Assembly: GCF_036248255.1 (NCBI RefSeq)
Contig: NZ_CP109179.1
Location: forward strand, 496,001-560,000
Origin: Streptomyces sp. NBC_01717
Lineage (GTDB): Bacteria > Actinomycetota > Actinomycetes > Streptomycetales > Streptomycetaceae
DNA length: 64,000 nt
Direction: 5' to 3'
Shown: positions 38,501-45,789 of the stretch, one piece after another
Position numbering within the stretch: position 1 is the first letter of the stretch
Layout: each line of letters opens with the position of its first letter
Notes under the pieces: model-generated
What the model was told of the DNA's origin: nothing
Database searches by the model: none
What the model saw: the letters and a program-made list of their open reading frames with translations, nothing else
Position numbers and translations under genes: made by a program

Positions 38501-39048
38501 TCATGGAGCACCACCACCGGTTGCTGCGGGAGATCGGTGCCACCGATGCCAAGCACCTCAAGGCGATGCACCCCGGGCAGCAGGTCCTGGTCGCCGGGGT
38601 TCGCGCTTCCACTCAGACGCCGCCCATCCCGTCCGGCAAGCGCGTCATCTTCGTCACCCTCGAAGACGGCTTCGGACTGGTCGACATCGCGTTTTTCGAG
38701 GACTCCCACGAGGCGTGCGCGCACACCATCTTCCACAACGGACTGCTGCTTGTCCGCGGCACCGTCGAGGCCCGAGGCCCTCGCCGGACGGTTGTCGGGC
38801 ACATGGTCTGGGACCTCGAAGAGCTCGCCGCGGCCCGACGTGATCACGGACCCGAGGCCGTCCTCGACATCCTCGGCCGCCGCGAACCCGCCCCCACTCC
38901 CGCACAGCCGGCCGACACACCGGCCCGGACGCTCACGAACGGGACTGCCGGGGCCAAGCTCCACCCGTACGCCGACCTCCAGCCCGCCGGCACCCGCTCC
39001 GCCGATCTCACTCGGCTCGGCCACACCAGCCCCGGCAGCGCCGGATGA
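35599..39048 (+). CDS. dnaE2: error-prone DNA polymerase III alpha subunit DnaE2
   Basis: A 1149-residue C-family polymerase of the error-prone type. The N-terminal PHP domain starts HLHVASGYSARYGASHPHDL, as in DnaE2/ImuC. The catalytic acidic triplet is in LPDIDVDVESARR at about 423-433, after RVAARGSGAGSMVNHSL. Later come the tandem HhH and a C-terminal OB fold (QVLVAGVRASTQTPPIPSGK, VIFVTLEDGFGLVDIAFFE) typical of DnaE2. Length is normal. With ImuB it forms the translesion mutasome acting at stalled forks. The downstream imuB-like gene overlaps by 4 bp. Expression is expected to be DNA-damage-dependent, although no canonical LexA palindrome is seen. Confidence 0.93.
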   Translation: MGGGVHLHVASGYSARYGASHPHDLVARAAERGITTLALTDRDTVTGIVRFAKAAMAAGVRPVFGVDVAVAPRSPAGSAARVRTPVRGGAHVAEAPLRVTLLAQDPSGWGYLCRIVSAVHANAAGGPPVVSWPVLQQHADRGLTILLGPAAEPIRALSAGRPDIAEQLLVPWRELAGASLRLEVLHWGLEGLGPGSLRLAAHTLGLADRLSIPTVLTNAVRYADPAQHRIADVLDAARLLRPINRRRLDCGERWLNGPAELAAAAEQICEAAGAGPGRAAKLLAETARTAEQCVIDPVADLGLGTPHFPEPTVVGAEPGAGGPMRLLRQRCEAGMVARGLDRDRRAVEQLDYELGIIGRLGFEAYFLAVAQVVADVRDMGIRVAARGSGAGSMVNHSLFVATANPLEHRLLFERFLSERRASLPDIDVDVESARRLEVYDRIFERFGSERVAVTGMPETWRARHALRDTGLALGLPPRTVDRIAKSFPHIRACDIRGALKELPELRQLAAEADSYGPLWELAEGLDALPRGIAMHPCGVILSNATLLDRLPVQPTPGGQYPMVQADKEDVEDLGLLKLDVLGVRMQSAMAHAVTEIRRTTGRQIDLDNPDHVPLDDQFAFALIQDSDTVGMFQLESPGQQDLVGRLQPRDPQDVIADISLFRPGPVQGGMPALYVAARHGAAPVYPHPDLEPVLSDTYGVTIWHEQIIDILAVMTGCDRALAEVARRALADEKRLPKLEVWFREEAGARGYSTKVLDEVWEIVASFGAYGFCRAHAVAFAVPALQSAWLKAHHPAALYAGLLEHDPGMWPLRVIVADARRHNVPVLPVDVNKSAPAHQVEQTDTGFGVRLSLSSVKGISEEQVARIAAGQPYNSLQDFWQRAHPALPITERLIQIGALNQLKGDQTRRDLLLQAAELHRHTRTRPSAGQLPIDDALITAGPSGLREMSSRETLDAELSVLKIDVSQHLMEHHHRLLREIGATDAKHLKAMHPGQQVLVAGVRASTQTPPIPSGKRVIFVTLEDGFGLVDIAFFEDSHEACAHTIFHNGLLLVRGTVEARGPRRTVVGHMVWDLEELAAARRDHGPEAVLDILGRREPAPTPAQPADTPARTLTNGTAGAKLHPYADLQPAGTRSADLTRLGHTSPGSAG

Positions 39049-40046
39049 CCACCAGCCCGCGCACCGTGATGCGCATCTACTTCCACCTCCCACAGCCGGA
39101 CGAGGAGCTGTACGAGAGACTCCTGGCCCTCCTGGAAGGCATCACCCCGCGGGTCCAGGCCCACCATGCGGACTGGTCCGCAGACGTTGATCTCACCGGC
39201 GCCCTGCGGTACTGGGAGCGCGATGCCGAAGGGCTCGCTGCGGTGGTTCGGCTGCGCGCGCTCGCGCTGTATGGGGTCCAGTCGAGCGCGGGTATCGGGT
39301 CGTCGAGGATGGTCGCGGCTATGGCGGCCGCTCTGTCCCCGCCCGGCTCTGTCACCGTCGTCGGCAACTCCCCGTACGACATCGCCGCGTTCCTGCGACC
39401 CCAGCGCGCGGCAGCCCTCCCGGGAGTTGGGCCCTCGACGGCGAGATCCCTGTCCCGGTACGGGATCTACAGCATCGGCGACATCGCGGACACCCCGCTC
39501 ACCACCCTCCAACGGCTCCTCGGTACCGCCGCCGGCCGACAGGCCCACGACCGTTCCCACGGCCGAGACGACCGCCTCGTCGTCCCACAGGCAGTACCTC
39601 GTTCTGCCTCCGCCGAGCACCGCTTCGACGTCGACGAGCTCAACCCCGATCAGCACCACCGGGCAGTCCTGGGCCTCGTAGACGAACTCGGCGCCCGGAT
39701 GAGGACCGAGAACAGCGTCTGCTGCGCCGTCACGCTGGCCGTCCGCTATGCCGACCGCACACACACCACCCGCACCCGAACCCTGACCGAGCCCACCGCC
39801 CACTCCCGCGCGCTCGCGGACATCGGCATCGCCCTCCTCGCATCCCTCGGCCTGCAACGGGCCCGCGTCCGGGCCATCTCCGTACGAGCCGAGCGACTAC
39901 AGCCCGCCGAGACCGCCACCCAGCAGCTCACCCTCGATCCCACCGACGAACGGACACGCGACCTCGAAGCCGCCATCGACCGCGCTCGATCCCGGTTCGG
40001 ATACCGCGCAGCTGGACCCGCTAGCACCCACGGACGGGCCAACTGA
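39045..40046 (+). CDS. Y-family polymerase-like protein (ImuB-like)
   Basis: A 333-residue Y-family relative. Palm/thumb features are present (AGIGSSRMVAAMAAALSPPG, AALPGVGPSTARSLSRYGIY, SIGDIADTPLTTLQRLLG), but the usual first motif DxDxFF and the S-x-DE motif are absent: the region reads HADWSADVDLTGALRYW. That is the pattern of catalytically inactive ImuB. Near the C-terminus TQQLTLDP resembles a β-clamp-binding motif (QxxLxL). ATG 39045 overlaps the dnaE2 stop (ATGA), so translation is coupled. No imuA' or lexA gene adjoins. It is shorter than typical ImuB (~500). Confidence 0.8.
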   Translation: MTTSPRTVMRIYFHLPQPDEELYERLLALLEGITPRVQAHHADWSADVDLTGALRYWERDAEGLAAVVRLRALALYGVQSSAGIGSSRMVAAMAAALSPPGSVTVVGNSPYDIAAFLRPQRAAALPGVGPSTARSLSRYGIYSIGDIADTPLTTLQRLLGTAAGRQAHDRSHGRDDRLVVPQAVPRSASAEHRFDVDELNPDQHHRAVLGLVDELGARMRTENSVCCAVTLAVRYADRTHTTRTRTLTEPTAHSRALADIGIALLASLGLQRARVRAISVRAERLQPAETATQQLTLDPTDERTRDLEAAIDRARSRFGYRAAGPASTHGRAN

Positions 40047-40290
40047 CGCCGTGTCCCCTTCGGCAGAGTCATCTTTATCTCGCGAGCCGGAACCGTACTC
40101 ACGCAGCCCGGGGACTCCACCAGAGTAATTGTCAAGACCTGTGGATGGCCGCTCGACGGTTGTCCCGATGCCGGAGGACGTGACCACCGCGACCTGACAG
40201 GCTGTGACTCAATTTGGCTGCTGCAGCGGTTGCCCTGCGGTGATGGAAATTGGATCGTCTGCGGCTCGTGGTCAGCCATAGGGTGCGGCG

Positions 40291-40720
40291 ATGGACTGGA
40301 ACGCCTGGCATGACACAAGTACGACGTAGAGGACTCCTGGATGGCACGGAGGCTGCGGACCGTTCAATCGCAGACGCGGGCTGCCCTGGACGATGCCCCG
40401 GCCGGCCCGCTGAAGGTGATCAGCCTGTGCGCCGGGGACGGTCGCGACCTCCTCCACGTCCTGTCCGATCATCCGCGCCGCCACGAGGTGCGGGTGCGGC
40501 TTGTCGAGTTGGACGCCCGTAACACCGCCGCGGCTTTGGAGACGGCCCGCCTGGCAAAGCTGGACCAGGTCGAGGTGGTGACGGGCGACGCCTCCCTCAT
40601 CGACCAGTACCGGGGCATGAGCCCCGCGGACCTCGTTCTGGTCTGCGGTGTCTTCGGAAACATCACCGACAGCGACATCGAGCACACCATCGGCGCATGC
40701 CAGGCCCGTCGTTGCCATCC
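40291..40720 (+). pseudogene. class I SAM-dependent methyltransferase, frameshifted and truncated
   Basis: ATG 40291 opens MDWNAWHD; two extra bases near 40315 break the frame, which resumes KYDVEDSWMARRLRTVQSQT. Motif I is PLKVISLCAGDGRDLLHVL, motif II VRLVELDARNTAAALE, and LVLVCGVFGNITDSDIEHTI follows. After GACQARRC the expected C-terminus is missing. The upstream 240 bp hold no gene. Confidence 0.7.
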
Positions 40721-40746
40721 CCCGGCGGGTGCAACAGGCGGCACTC

Positions 40747-40776
40747 GGGGTGAGCGGGGCTTCTTCCGCTCACCCC
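40747..40776. terminator. 11-bp stem-loop with T-rich tail
   Basis: GGGGTGAGCGG (40747-40757) pairs with CCGCTCACCCC (40766-40776) around GGCTTCTT, followed by TTTCGTT. It lies between convergent genes and may serve both. Confidence 0.7.
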
Positions 40777-40805
40777 TTTCGTTGCTCACCTCGCCGATCG
40801 CTTAA

Positions 40806-41153
40806 TCAGTCCAACTGCATACACACCTGGGGCTTGATGCCGGACTTCGCGACCCAGCCCGTGGTGCCAGGCTTCAGGCCGGAATTGGAGCGGTCTTGCA
40901 GGCTCACCCGATATCAGGTCCCCCTTACCCTGTCGGCGCTGATCGAGTCCGCCGGGTAGAGCACCCCCAGTGTCGTGTGGTTCGTGCTCGGGCCGCTTCG
41001 CAGCCGCAGGGCCCCCTTCGGTTGGTAGCCACACGAGTTGAAGTCCCAGGCCACGACGACCGTTGAGGCCGCGACCGGCAGGGCATGGGCCGCAGGCATC
41101 AGTGTGCACAGTGGCGCGGATGCGGCCAGGGCGTACGAGAGCAGTTTTCGCAT
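40806..41153 (-). pseudogene. secreted SH3-like protein with an in-frame stop
   Basis: From ATG 41153 (MRKLLSYALAASAPLCTLMP) it has a signal peptide ending near AHALPVA, then a bacterial SH3-type domain: LRLRSGPSTNHTTLGVLYPA. TGA at 40914-40916 replaces an expected Trp codon (GT-stop-YRVSLQDR), after which the same frame continues TTGWVAKSGIKPQVCMQLD to 40806. A single base change would restore the 115-residue protein. Confidence 0.6.
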
Positions 41154-41551
41154 GCTCGGCTCAACCGGCCGTCGCCACGGTCTTGTCACGGGCCGCCCAA
41201 GCTGATCACCCGCACGTGCGATCGTCGCGATTCCACGGATGATTCGATCCCTCGACGAGGGCAACGGAAAGCGCGCGTAGCCAGTGCCTTTGACTTCGGT
41301 CTGCCGGGGGGCGTTGGCGTAGGTTGCCGGCCAGACCCTCCTGACACCGGTCTCTGCTGTTCGTCGTCGTGAACCTCCGAGAAGTGCCAGCCTCCGTTGT
41401 TCGTCCGACCTGCTGACGAAGCGCTGTTCGTCGTCGCGCACGGAGCCATACGGTTGGGCCCGCGTGGACTGACTGTCTCGATTCCGTGCTTCCTCACATC
41501 CCGGGTGTGTGATCCATGCGACCATCTGGCCACGTTGACTCCGGGGGGGGC
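41154..41551. other. no supported gene
   Basis: About 400 bp between divergent genes. I see no recognised domain on either strand. Promoters for the SH3 gene and the STAND gene should lie here. A run of eight G at 41543-41550 abuts the STAND start. Confidence 0.4.
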
Positions 41552-44248
41552 ATGGTGTCGATTCAGGTTCAGACCCGTCGCAAGCGGCTTCTGCTTGCGA
41601 GTACCGCGGGGATTGTGGCCGTGGGCGGGATGTCCGGGGACCTGATTTTCGGTGTCCTGAAGGACAAGTGGGCGCTGGGCAGCTTCGTGGGCGTTGCTGC
41701 TGTAGTGGGCGGCCTGTCGGCGTTCATGTACCGCCACTCAGCGGACGATTTGGCCGTGTCGGCCAGGGCGGGGCTGGAACTGCGTCATCAACTCCCACAG
41801 GAGCCCGTGCTGGTGGGGCGGGACATCCTGAGCAGCAGTCTCGTCGAGCGACTCCGGGACGTGCCGACCCCCACCAGCGGCGCGCTGCCGGGGGCCCCGG
41901 CAGCCGGGCAGGCCACCGTGATCGTTGTGCACGGAGCGGCTGGCACGGGGAAGACGGCTCTCGCTCTGCACGCGGCGCACCGTGTCAAGGAGCATTACCC
42001 GGACGGGCAGCTCTACGTCGACCTGCGGGGTGACGCCGACATACCGCGCGAAAGCGGTGAGGTCCTGGGGGAGTTCCTCCGGAGCCTGGGGGCGGCCCAG
42101 GGCGATGTCCCTCGCGGGGCGGACGACCGGGCCGCCCTCTTCCGCAGCCTCACGAACAACCTGCGCCTGCTAGTCGTGCTCGACAATGCGCACAGCACCG
42201 AACAGATTCAGCCGCTTCTGCCCGTGGGGACCGGCTGCTCGGTGCTTGTGACGAGCAGAAGAGCCTTGTCGGCGGGAAACATCACCAGGCGTCACCGGCT
42301 GGAGGTACGGCTCCCCGACGAGGACCAGGCGCTGGAGGTCCTCAGTGTGTACGCGGGCCGGGAGCGCGTCGCTGCTGATCCCGCCGCGGCCTTGGAGATC
42401 GTGCAGTTCTGCGGCCGGCTTCCGCTGGCGCTACGCATCGTGGGCGGAAAGATCGGGATGCGTGAGGACCTGACACTCCAGCGGATGCGGGCGCGGCTCG
42501 AGGACGAGCGCGCGCGGCTGCACGAGTTGGTCTATGAGAATCTGAGCCTCCAGGCTTGTCTATCCCTCACATACCGGGATCTGCCGGAGGCGGCCCGGCG
42601 GGCGGTCGGGCTGATGTCCTCCCTGCCCGTTGGAAAGCTGACGGACTGGCATGTCGGGTGGTGCCTGCCGACCGCGGCCATGGCCGGAGGCGTCTCCGAC
42701 GAACTCGTCGCTGTGGGCCTGATGGAGGCGCACGGGAGTGGCGCCTTGGATCCCGGCTACCGCTTTCACGACCTGGTGCGCGTCTTCGCGAGAGAGCAGT
42801 ACGAAGGTCTACCACCGGAGGAGCGCCGTGGCGCCGAGGAGCGCCTGGTACGGGCCTACCGGGATGCCATCGTGTACCTGGCCACGGGGCGTGCCCCGGA
42901 ACTGGGAACGGAGGCGTCGCGAGAGCGCCGGGGAAACCTGGACCGCGAGTCGGCGGGGCCCTGGGTGGCCGGGGAGGTCGAGCGTATCCAGTGGGCAATC
43001 GCCCGCGCCCGACGCCTGGGCATGGAGCCCGAGGGCGCCGAGATCGCCGAGGGCCTGTCGTACTTCCTCGACGACGTGAACCTGTCGTCGGAGTCCGCCC
43101 AGTGGCTCTTCGACGAGGGGGACGAGCAGCGGGCTCGGGTGGTCCGGAGCCTGCGGCGCGGACGCGCCGTGGCCGCCCTGGGAAACGGGACACCGGACAC
43201 GGCCATGGAACTGTTCCTGCCGGGCGGATCTCCCGATCCCGCCATTGCGCTGACGGCACGGGACCGGATGGTTGTGGCGCGTGCCTACGCGGCCAAGAGC
43301 GACTATTCGGCGGCGCTGGAGCAGATGACCACAGCCGTGCAGGAGCTGCGCGCGGAGAACGACTTGTGGCATCTGCTGTCCTCGCTGGAGAAGCTGGGCG
43401 AGTTCCAGAGGTGGCGCGGTCAGCCCGAGAAGGCGGAGGAGAGTCAGCGGGAGGCGCTGCGGCTTGCCGAGGAGTTCGGGGACAGGAGGGCACAGGCGCG
43501 ACTTCGGCGCACCCTGGCTGAGACGCTCGGGTACTTGCGCAGGCCCGAGGAGGCTGCGCCGCTCCTGGAGCAAGCCGTCCACGACTTCAGGTTCCTGAAC
43601 GACAGGGTCTGGGAAGGCGCGAGCCTCTACGCGTTGGGCAAGATTTACCGGCTGCTCGGCCGCCGCCAGGACGCCCTGGAGGCCTATGACAAGGCCGAGG
43701 ACATCTTCGGTCCTATGGGCGAGCGGCTATGGATCGGCCGAATCGACAACGCGCGGATCCGCGTGTACGCCGGCATGGAACGGTTCGACGAAGCCTGGGC
43801 TTCGGCCCGGGCGGCCCTCGCCCTGTTCCGGCAGCTCGGGCACGATATGTGGTTCAGCCACACCCAGCGAGACGTCGGCTGGCTGCACCTGCGACAGGGC
43901 CGCCCGGGCGAGGCGCTGTCTCCCCTCACCGAGGCGATCGACGTGACTGTGCGGGCTGGCGACGCGTATGCAGAGGCCATGGCCAGACACCTGCGGGGCG
44001 TTGCCCACCGCGAATTGGGACAGCTGGACAAGGCGCGCAGCGACCTGGAGGCGACGCTGGCCATCTACGGGGGCGGGGCGTACGAGTGGAACGAGGCGGT
44101 GGTCCTGCACGACCTGATCCGTGCACTGCGCGCCGATGGAGCATCCGATGAGGCCGACGGCATGGAGTCCTCGGCAATCTCGACCAACCCGGTTTTTGTC
44201 CGGATGCCTGGGCGGGACGGCGCTCGGGCGATCCCGGATGAGGACTGA
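41552..44248 (+). CDS. membrane-anchored NB-ARC/TPR STAND ATPase
   Basis: An 898-residue protein. Two N-terminal hydrophobic helices (LLLASTAGIVAVGGMSGDLI and WALGSFVGVAAVVGGLSAFM, about 13-60) anchor it. The NB-ARC module has Walker A GAAGTGKT at 128-135, Walker B NNLRLLVVLDNAH, the RNBS/GxP-like CGRLPLALRIVGG and a winged-helix region (YRFHDLVRVFAREQYE). From about 590 on, TPR-like helical repeats run to the end (EGASLYALGKIYRLLGRRQD, AYAEAMARHLRGVAHRELGQ). This is the AfsR-like layout without the SARP DNA-binding domain. ATG 41552, after a G-rich run, is preferred to ATG 41516. Such proteins sense a ligand through the repeats; the output here is unknown because no effector domain is visible. 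Confidence 0.88.
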   Translation: MVSIQVQTRRKRLLLASTAGIVAVGGMSGDLIFGVLKDKWALGSFVGVAAVVGGLSAFMYRHSADDLAVSARAGLELRHQLPQEPVLVGRDILSSSLVERLRDVPTPTSGALPGAPAAGQATVIVVHGAAGTGKTALALHAAHRVKEHYPDGQLYVDLRGDADIPRESGEVLGEFLRSLGAAQGDVPRGADDRAALFRSLTNNLRLLVVLDNAHSTEQIQPLLPVGTGCSVLVTSRRALSAGNITRRHRLEVRLPDEDQALEVLSVYAGRERVAADPAAALEIVQFCGRLPLALRIVGGKIGMREDLTLQRMRARLEDERARLHELVYENLSLQACLSLTYRDLPEAARRAVGLMSSLPVGKLTDWHVGWCLPTAAMAGGVSDELVAVGLMEAHGSGALDPGYRFHDLVRVFAREQYEGLPPEERRGAEERLVRAYRDAIVYLATGRAPELGTEASRERRGNLDRESAGPWVAGEVERIQWAIARARRLGMEPEGAEIAEGLSYFLDDVNLSSESAQWLFDEGDEQRARVVRSLRRGRAVAALGNGTPDTAMELFLPGGSPDPAIALTARDRMVVARAYAAKSDYSAALEQMTTAVQELRAENDLWHLLSSLEKLGEFQRWRGQPEKAEESQREALRLAEEFGDRRAQARLRRTLAETLGYLRRPEEAAPLLEQAVHDFRFLNDRVWEGASLYALGKIYRLLGRRQDALEAYDKAEDIFGPMGERLWIGRIDNARIRVYAGMERFDEAWASARAALALFRQLGHDMWFSHTQRDVGWLHLRQGRPGEALSPLTEAIDVTVRAGDAYAEAMARHLRGVAHRELGQLDKARSDLEATLAIYGGGAYEWNEAVVLHDLIRALRADGASDEADGMESSAISTNPVFVRMPGRDGARAIPDED

Positions 44249-44714
44249 CCGGCCGAGACGATGTCGAGCGGGCACCTCGCATGCGCCGAACCGGGCCTAC
44301 CGCGCTGAAATGCTGCGTTTCGCCGAGTGGCGCGAGGCTGGATGATGCCCGCCGCCCCGCCGAGTGTGACCGACGTAGATCGACCTCACCGTACCGCCGG
44401 ATGGTCTACAAGAGGTTTGGGGCAGGGGAATGTGGGCTGGTTGAGTGGATGAGTCGTCCGGTCCTCGGAACCCTCACCCCGGCCGTGGCCGGGCGGCTCG
44501 CCCCCACACTCGGGAGGGGGCGGCCTCAAGCTGGGTTCGACACCGCCCTCGCAGCACGCCGCCCTCTGTGACTGAGACGGGGGGCGTCGTGCGCGCTACA
44601 ACCGGCCGGATGACACCGTGGACGCCACCGAGACCGACCACTGGACGCAGTGCCGCTTTTCGGCAAGTTCAGGGAGGACCCTGCCGAGCCATAAAGATGC
44701 AGGTCAAGGCGGGG
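44249..44714. other. no supported gene
   Basis: About 470 bp between the STAND gene and the toxin-antitoxin operator. Short overlapping frames only. GGAACCCTCACCCCGGCC-type GC runs give no clear hairpin. Confidence 0.4.
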
Positions 44715-44734
44715 TGTATGCGTAGACGCATACA
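44715..44734. promoter_or_regulatory. palindromic operator of the toxin-antitoxin pair
   Basis: TGTATGCG (44715-44722), TAGA, CGCATACA (44727-44734) is a perfect inverted repeat, with a further half-site TGCATAC at 44740-44746. CATACT at 44741-44746 could be the -10 box, placing transcription start near the ATG at 44753 (leaderless). Such sites are typical for autoregulation by ribbon-helix-helix antitoxins. Confidence 0.65.
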
Positions 44735-44752
44735 CAGGTGCATACTGGTGGC

Positions 44753-44998
44753 ATGGCTGACACGAGCGTAAGAATCACCACGGACACGAGGGACCGCCTC
44801 GCGGCTCTCGCCAAGGCCCGCGGCATGAGCCTCGCCGCCTACCTCGACGACCTCTCCCATCAAGAGGAGCACCAGGCGCTGCTCGGCCGAGCGACCGCCT
44901 CGTTCGACGCCGCGCTCGGCCGTCCGGGCTTCATCGACGCCTTCGACAAGGCGTTCGGCGGCCTCCCCGAGGCGCCCGCCGGTAGCCAGGCGGCCTGA
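44753..44998 (+). CDS. ribbon-helix-helix antitoxin
   Basis: An 81-residue protein. MADTSVRITTDTRDRLAALA, KARGMSLAAYLDDLSHQEEH is a ribbon-helix-helix DNA-binding N-terminus; the C-terminal half (FDAALGRPGFIDAFDKAFGG) would wrap the toxin. ATG 44753 is preferred over ATG 44738, which falls inside the operator. The toxin start follows the stop by 2 bp, so they are co-translated. Its own operator lies directly upstream. Confidence 0.82.
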   Translation: MADTSVRITTDTRDRLAALAKARGMSLAAYLDDLSHQEEHQALLGRATASFDAALGRPGFIDAFDKAFGGLPEAPAGSQAA

Positions 44999-45000
44999 TC

Positions 45001-45390
45001 TTGGAACTGCACATCGACGTCCGGTGGCTCCTCGACCGGCAAGAGCGCGTGCTCGGCAAACACCTGCAGGTCCGCGACTACTCAGGGCTCGTCGCGGCCG
45101 TCGCCCGGCATCGCGTCAACACGCCCCACCTGGACATGGCCGACCCCGATGCCTACTGGCGAGCCGCAGCCCTGCTCGACACGATCGTGCTGCAGCGCCC
45201 ACTGCCCGCCCGGAACGAGCTATACGGGTACGCGGTCGCCGTGGCGTACATCGAGGCCTCCGGCGAGACCGTCGACGCAAGTCAAGCCCAGTGGATTCAA
45301 CTGATCGAGGACATCAAGGCCCTCCGGCTGGACACCTTCGACATCGCCGATCGCCTGCGGTCCTGGCCAGCGCGCCGAGCCGAGCCGTAA
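45001..45390 (+). CDS. Fic/Doc-family toxin-like protein lacking the canonical motif
   Basis: A 129-residue protein starting with TTG 45001. HIDVRWLLDRQERVL, LVAAVARHRVNTPHLDMADP and YWRAAALLDTIVLQRPLPAR match the Streptomyces group annotated as Fic-family toxin components. Where Doc has H-x-F-x-DGNKR, this protein has QRPLPARNELYGY: the catalytic His and the glycine-rich anion loop are missing. It could therefore act without AMP/phospho-transfer, or be inactive. The antitoxin lies immediately upstream. Confidence 0.72.
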   Translation: MELHIDVRWLLDRQERVLGKHLQVRDYSGLVAAVARHRVNTPHLDMADPDAYWRAAALLDTIVLQRPLPARNELYGYAVAVAYIEASGETVDASQAQWIQLIEDIKALRLDTFDIADRLRSWPARRAEP

Positions 45391-45450
45391 GCGGTCTCGT
45401 TACCCGGCCGCGGCAACGGAGCGTGCAGGTGCCAACTGCTCGGTCAGTGC

Positions 45451-45702
45451 CTAGTTCTGTAGCGCCAGATCGGCCTCGCTTCGGACGTCAAGCCGGGCAC
45501 GCACCCAGAGTTCCGTGCCCGGAAAGGCGCTGCGCGTCTGGCGGATGTAGGTTCCGCGCGTCCGTGCGCACTGGGCCTGCTGGGCGCCGATGGGTTCGGC
45601 GGCTGCACCATTGACCGGGGAGTGCGCGACCGCCTGCCCGAAGGGGACTCCGCTGCCCTCGATCACGGCGATGAACAAGGAGTGGTCGCGGGCCCGATGC
45701 AA
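45451..45702 (-). CDS. small hypothetical protein
   Basis: An 83-residue frame with clear third-position GC bias: DHSLFIAVIEGSGVPFGQAV, QAQCARTRGTYIRQTRSAFP, GTELWVRARLDVRSEADLAL. The start is uncertain: TTG 45702 is the nearest candidate and the frame stays open upstream (RLESPYRRPHLHRARDHS). No family is recognised. It is antisense to its neighbours and isolated. Confidence 0.4.
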   Translation of the reverse strand: MHRARDHSLFIAVIEGSGVPFGQAVAHSPVNGAAAEPIGAQQAQCARTRGTYIRQTRSAFPGTELWVRARLDVRSEADLALQN

Positions 45703-45789
45703 ATGCGGCCGCCGGTAGGGGGATTCCAGCCGCCGCTCTATACTCCCTGTGCTCTACCAGTGGGACGGGCATGGAGACACGGGGGAAGC

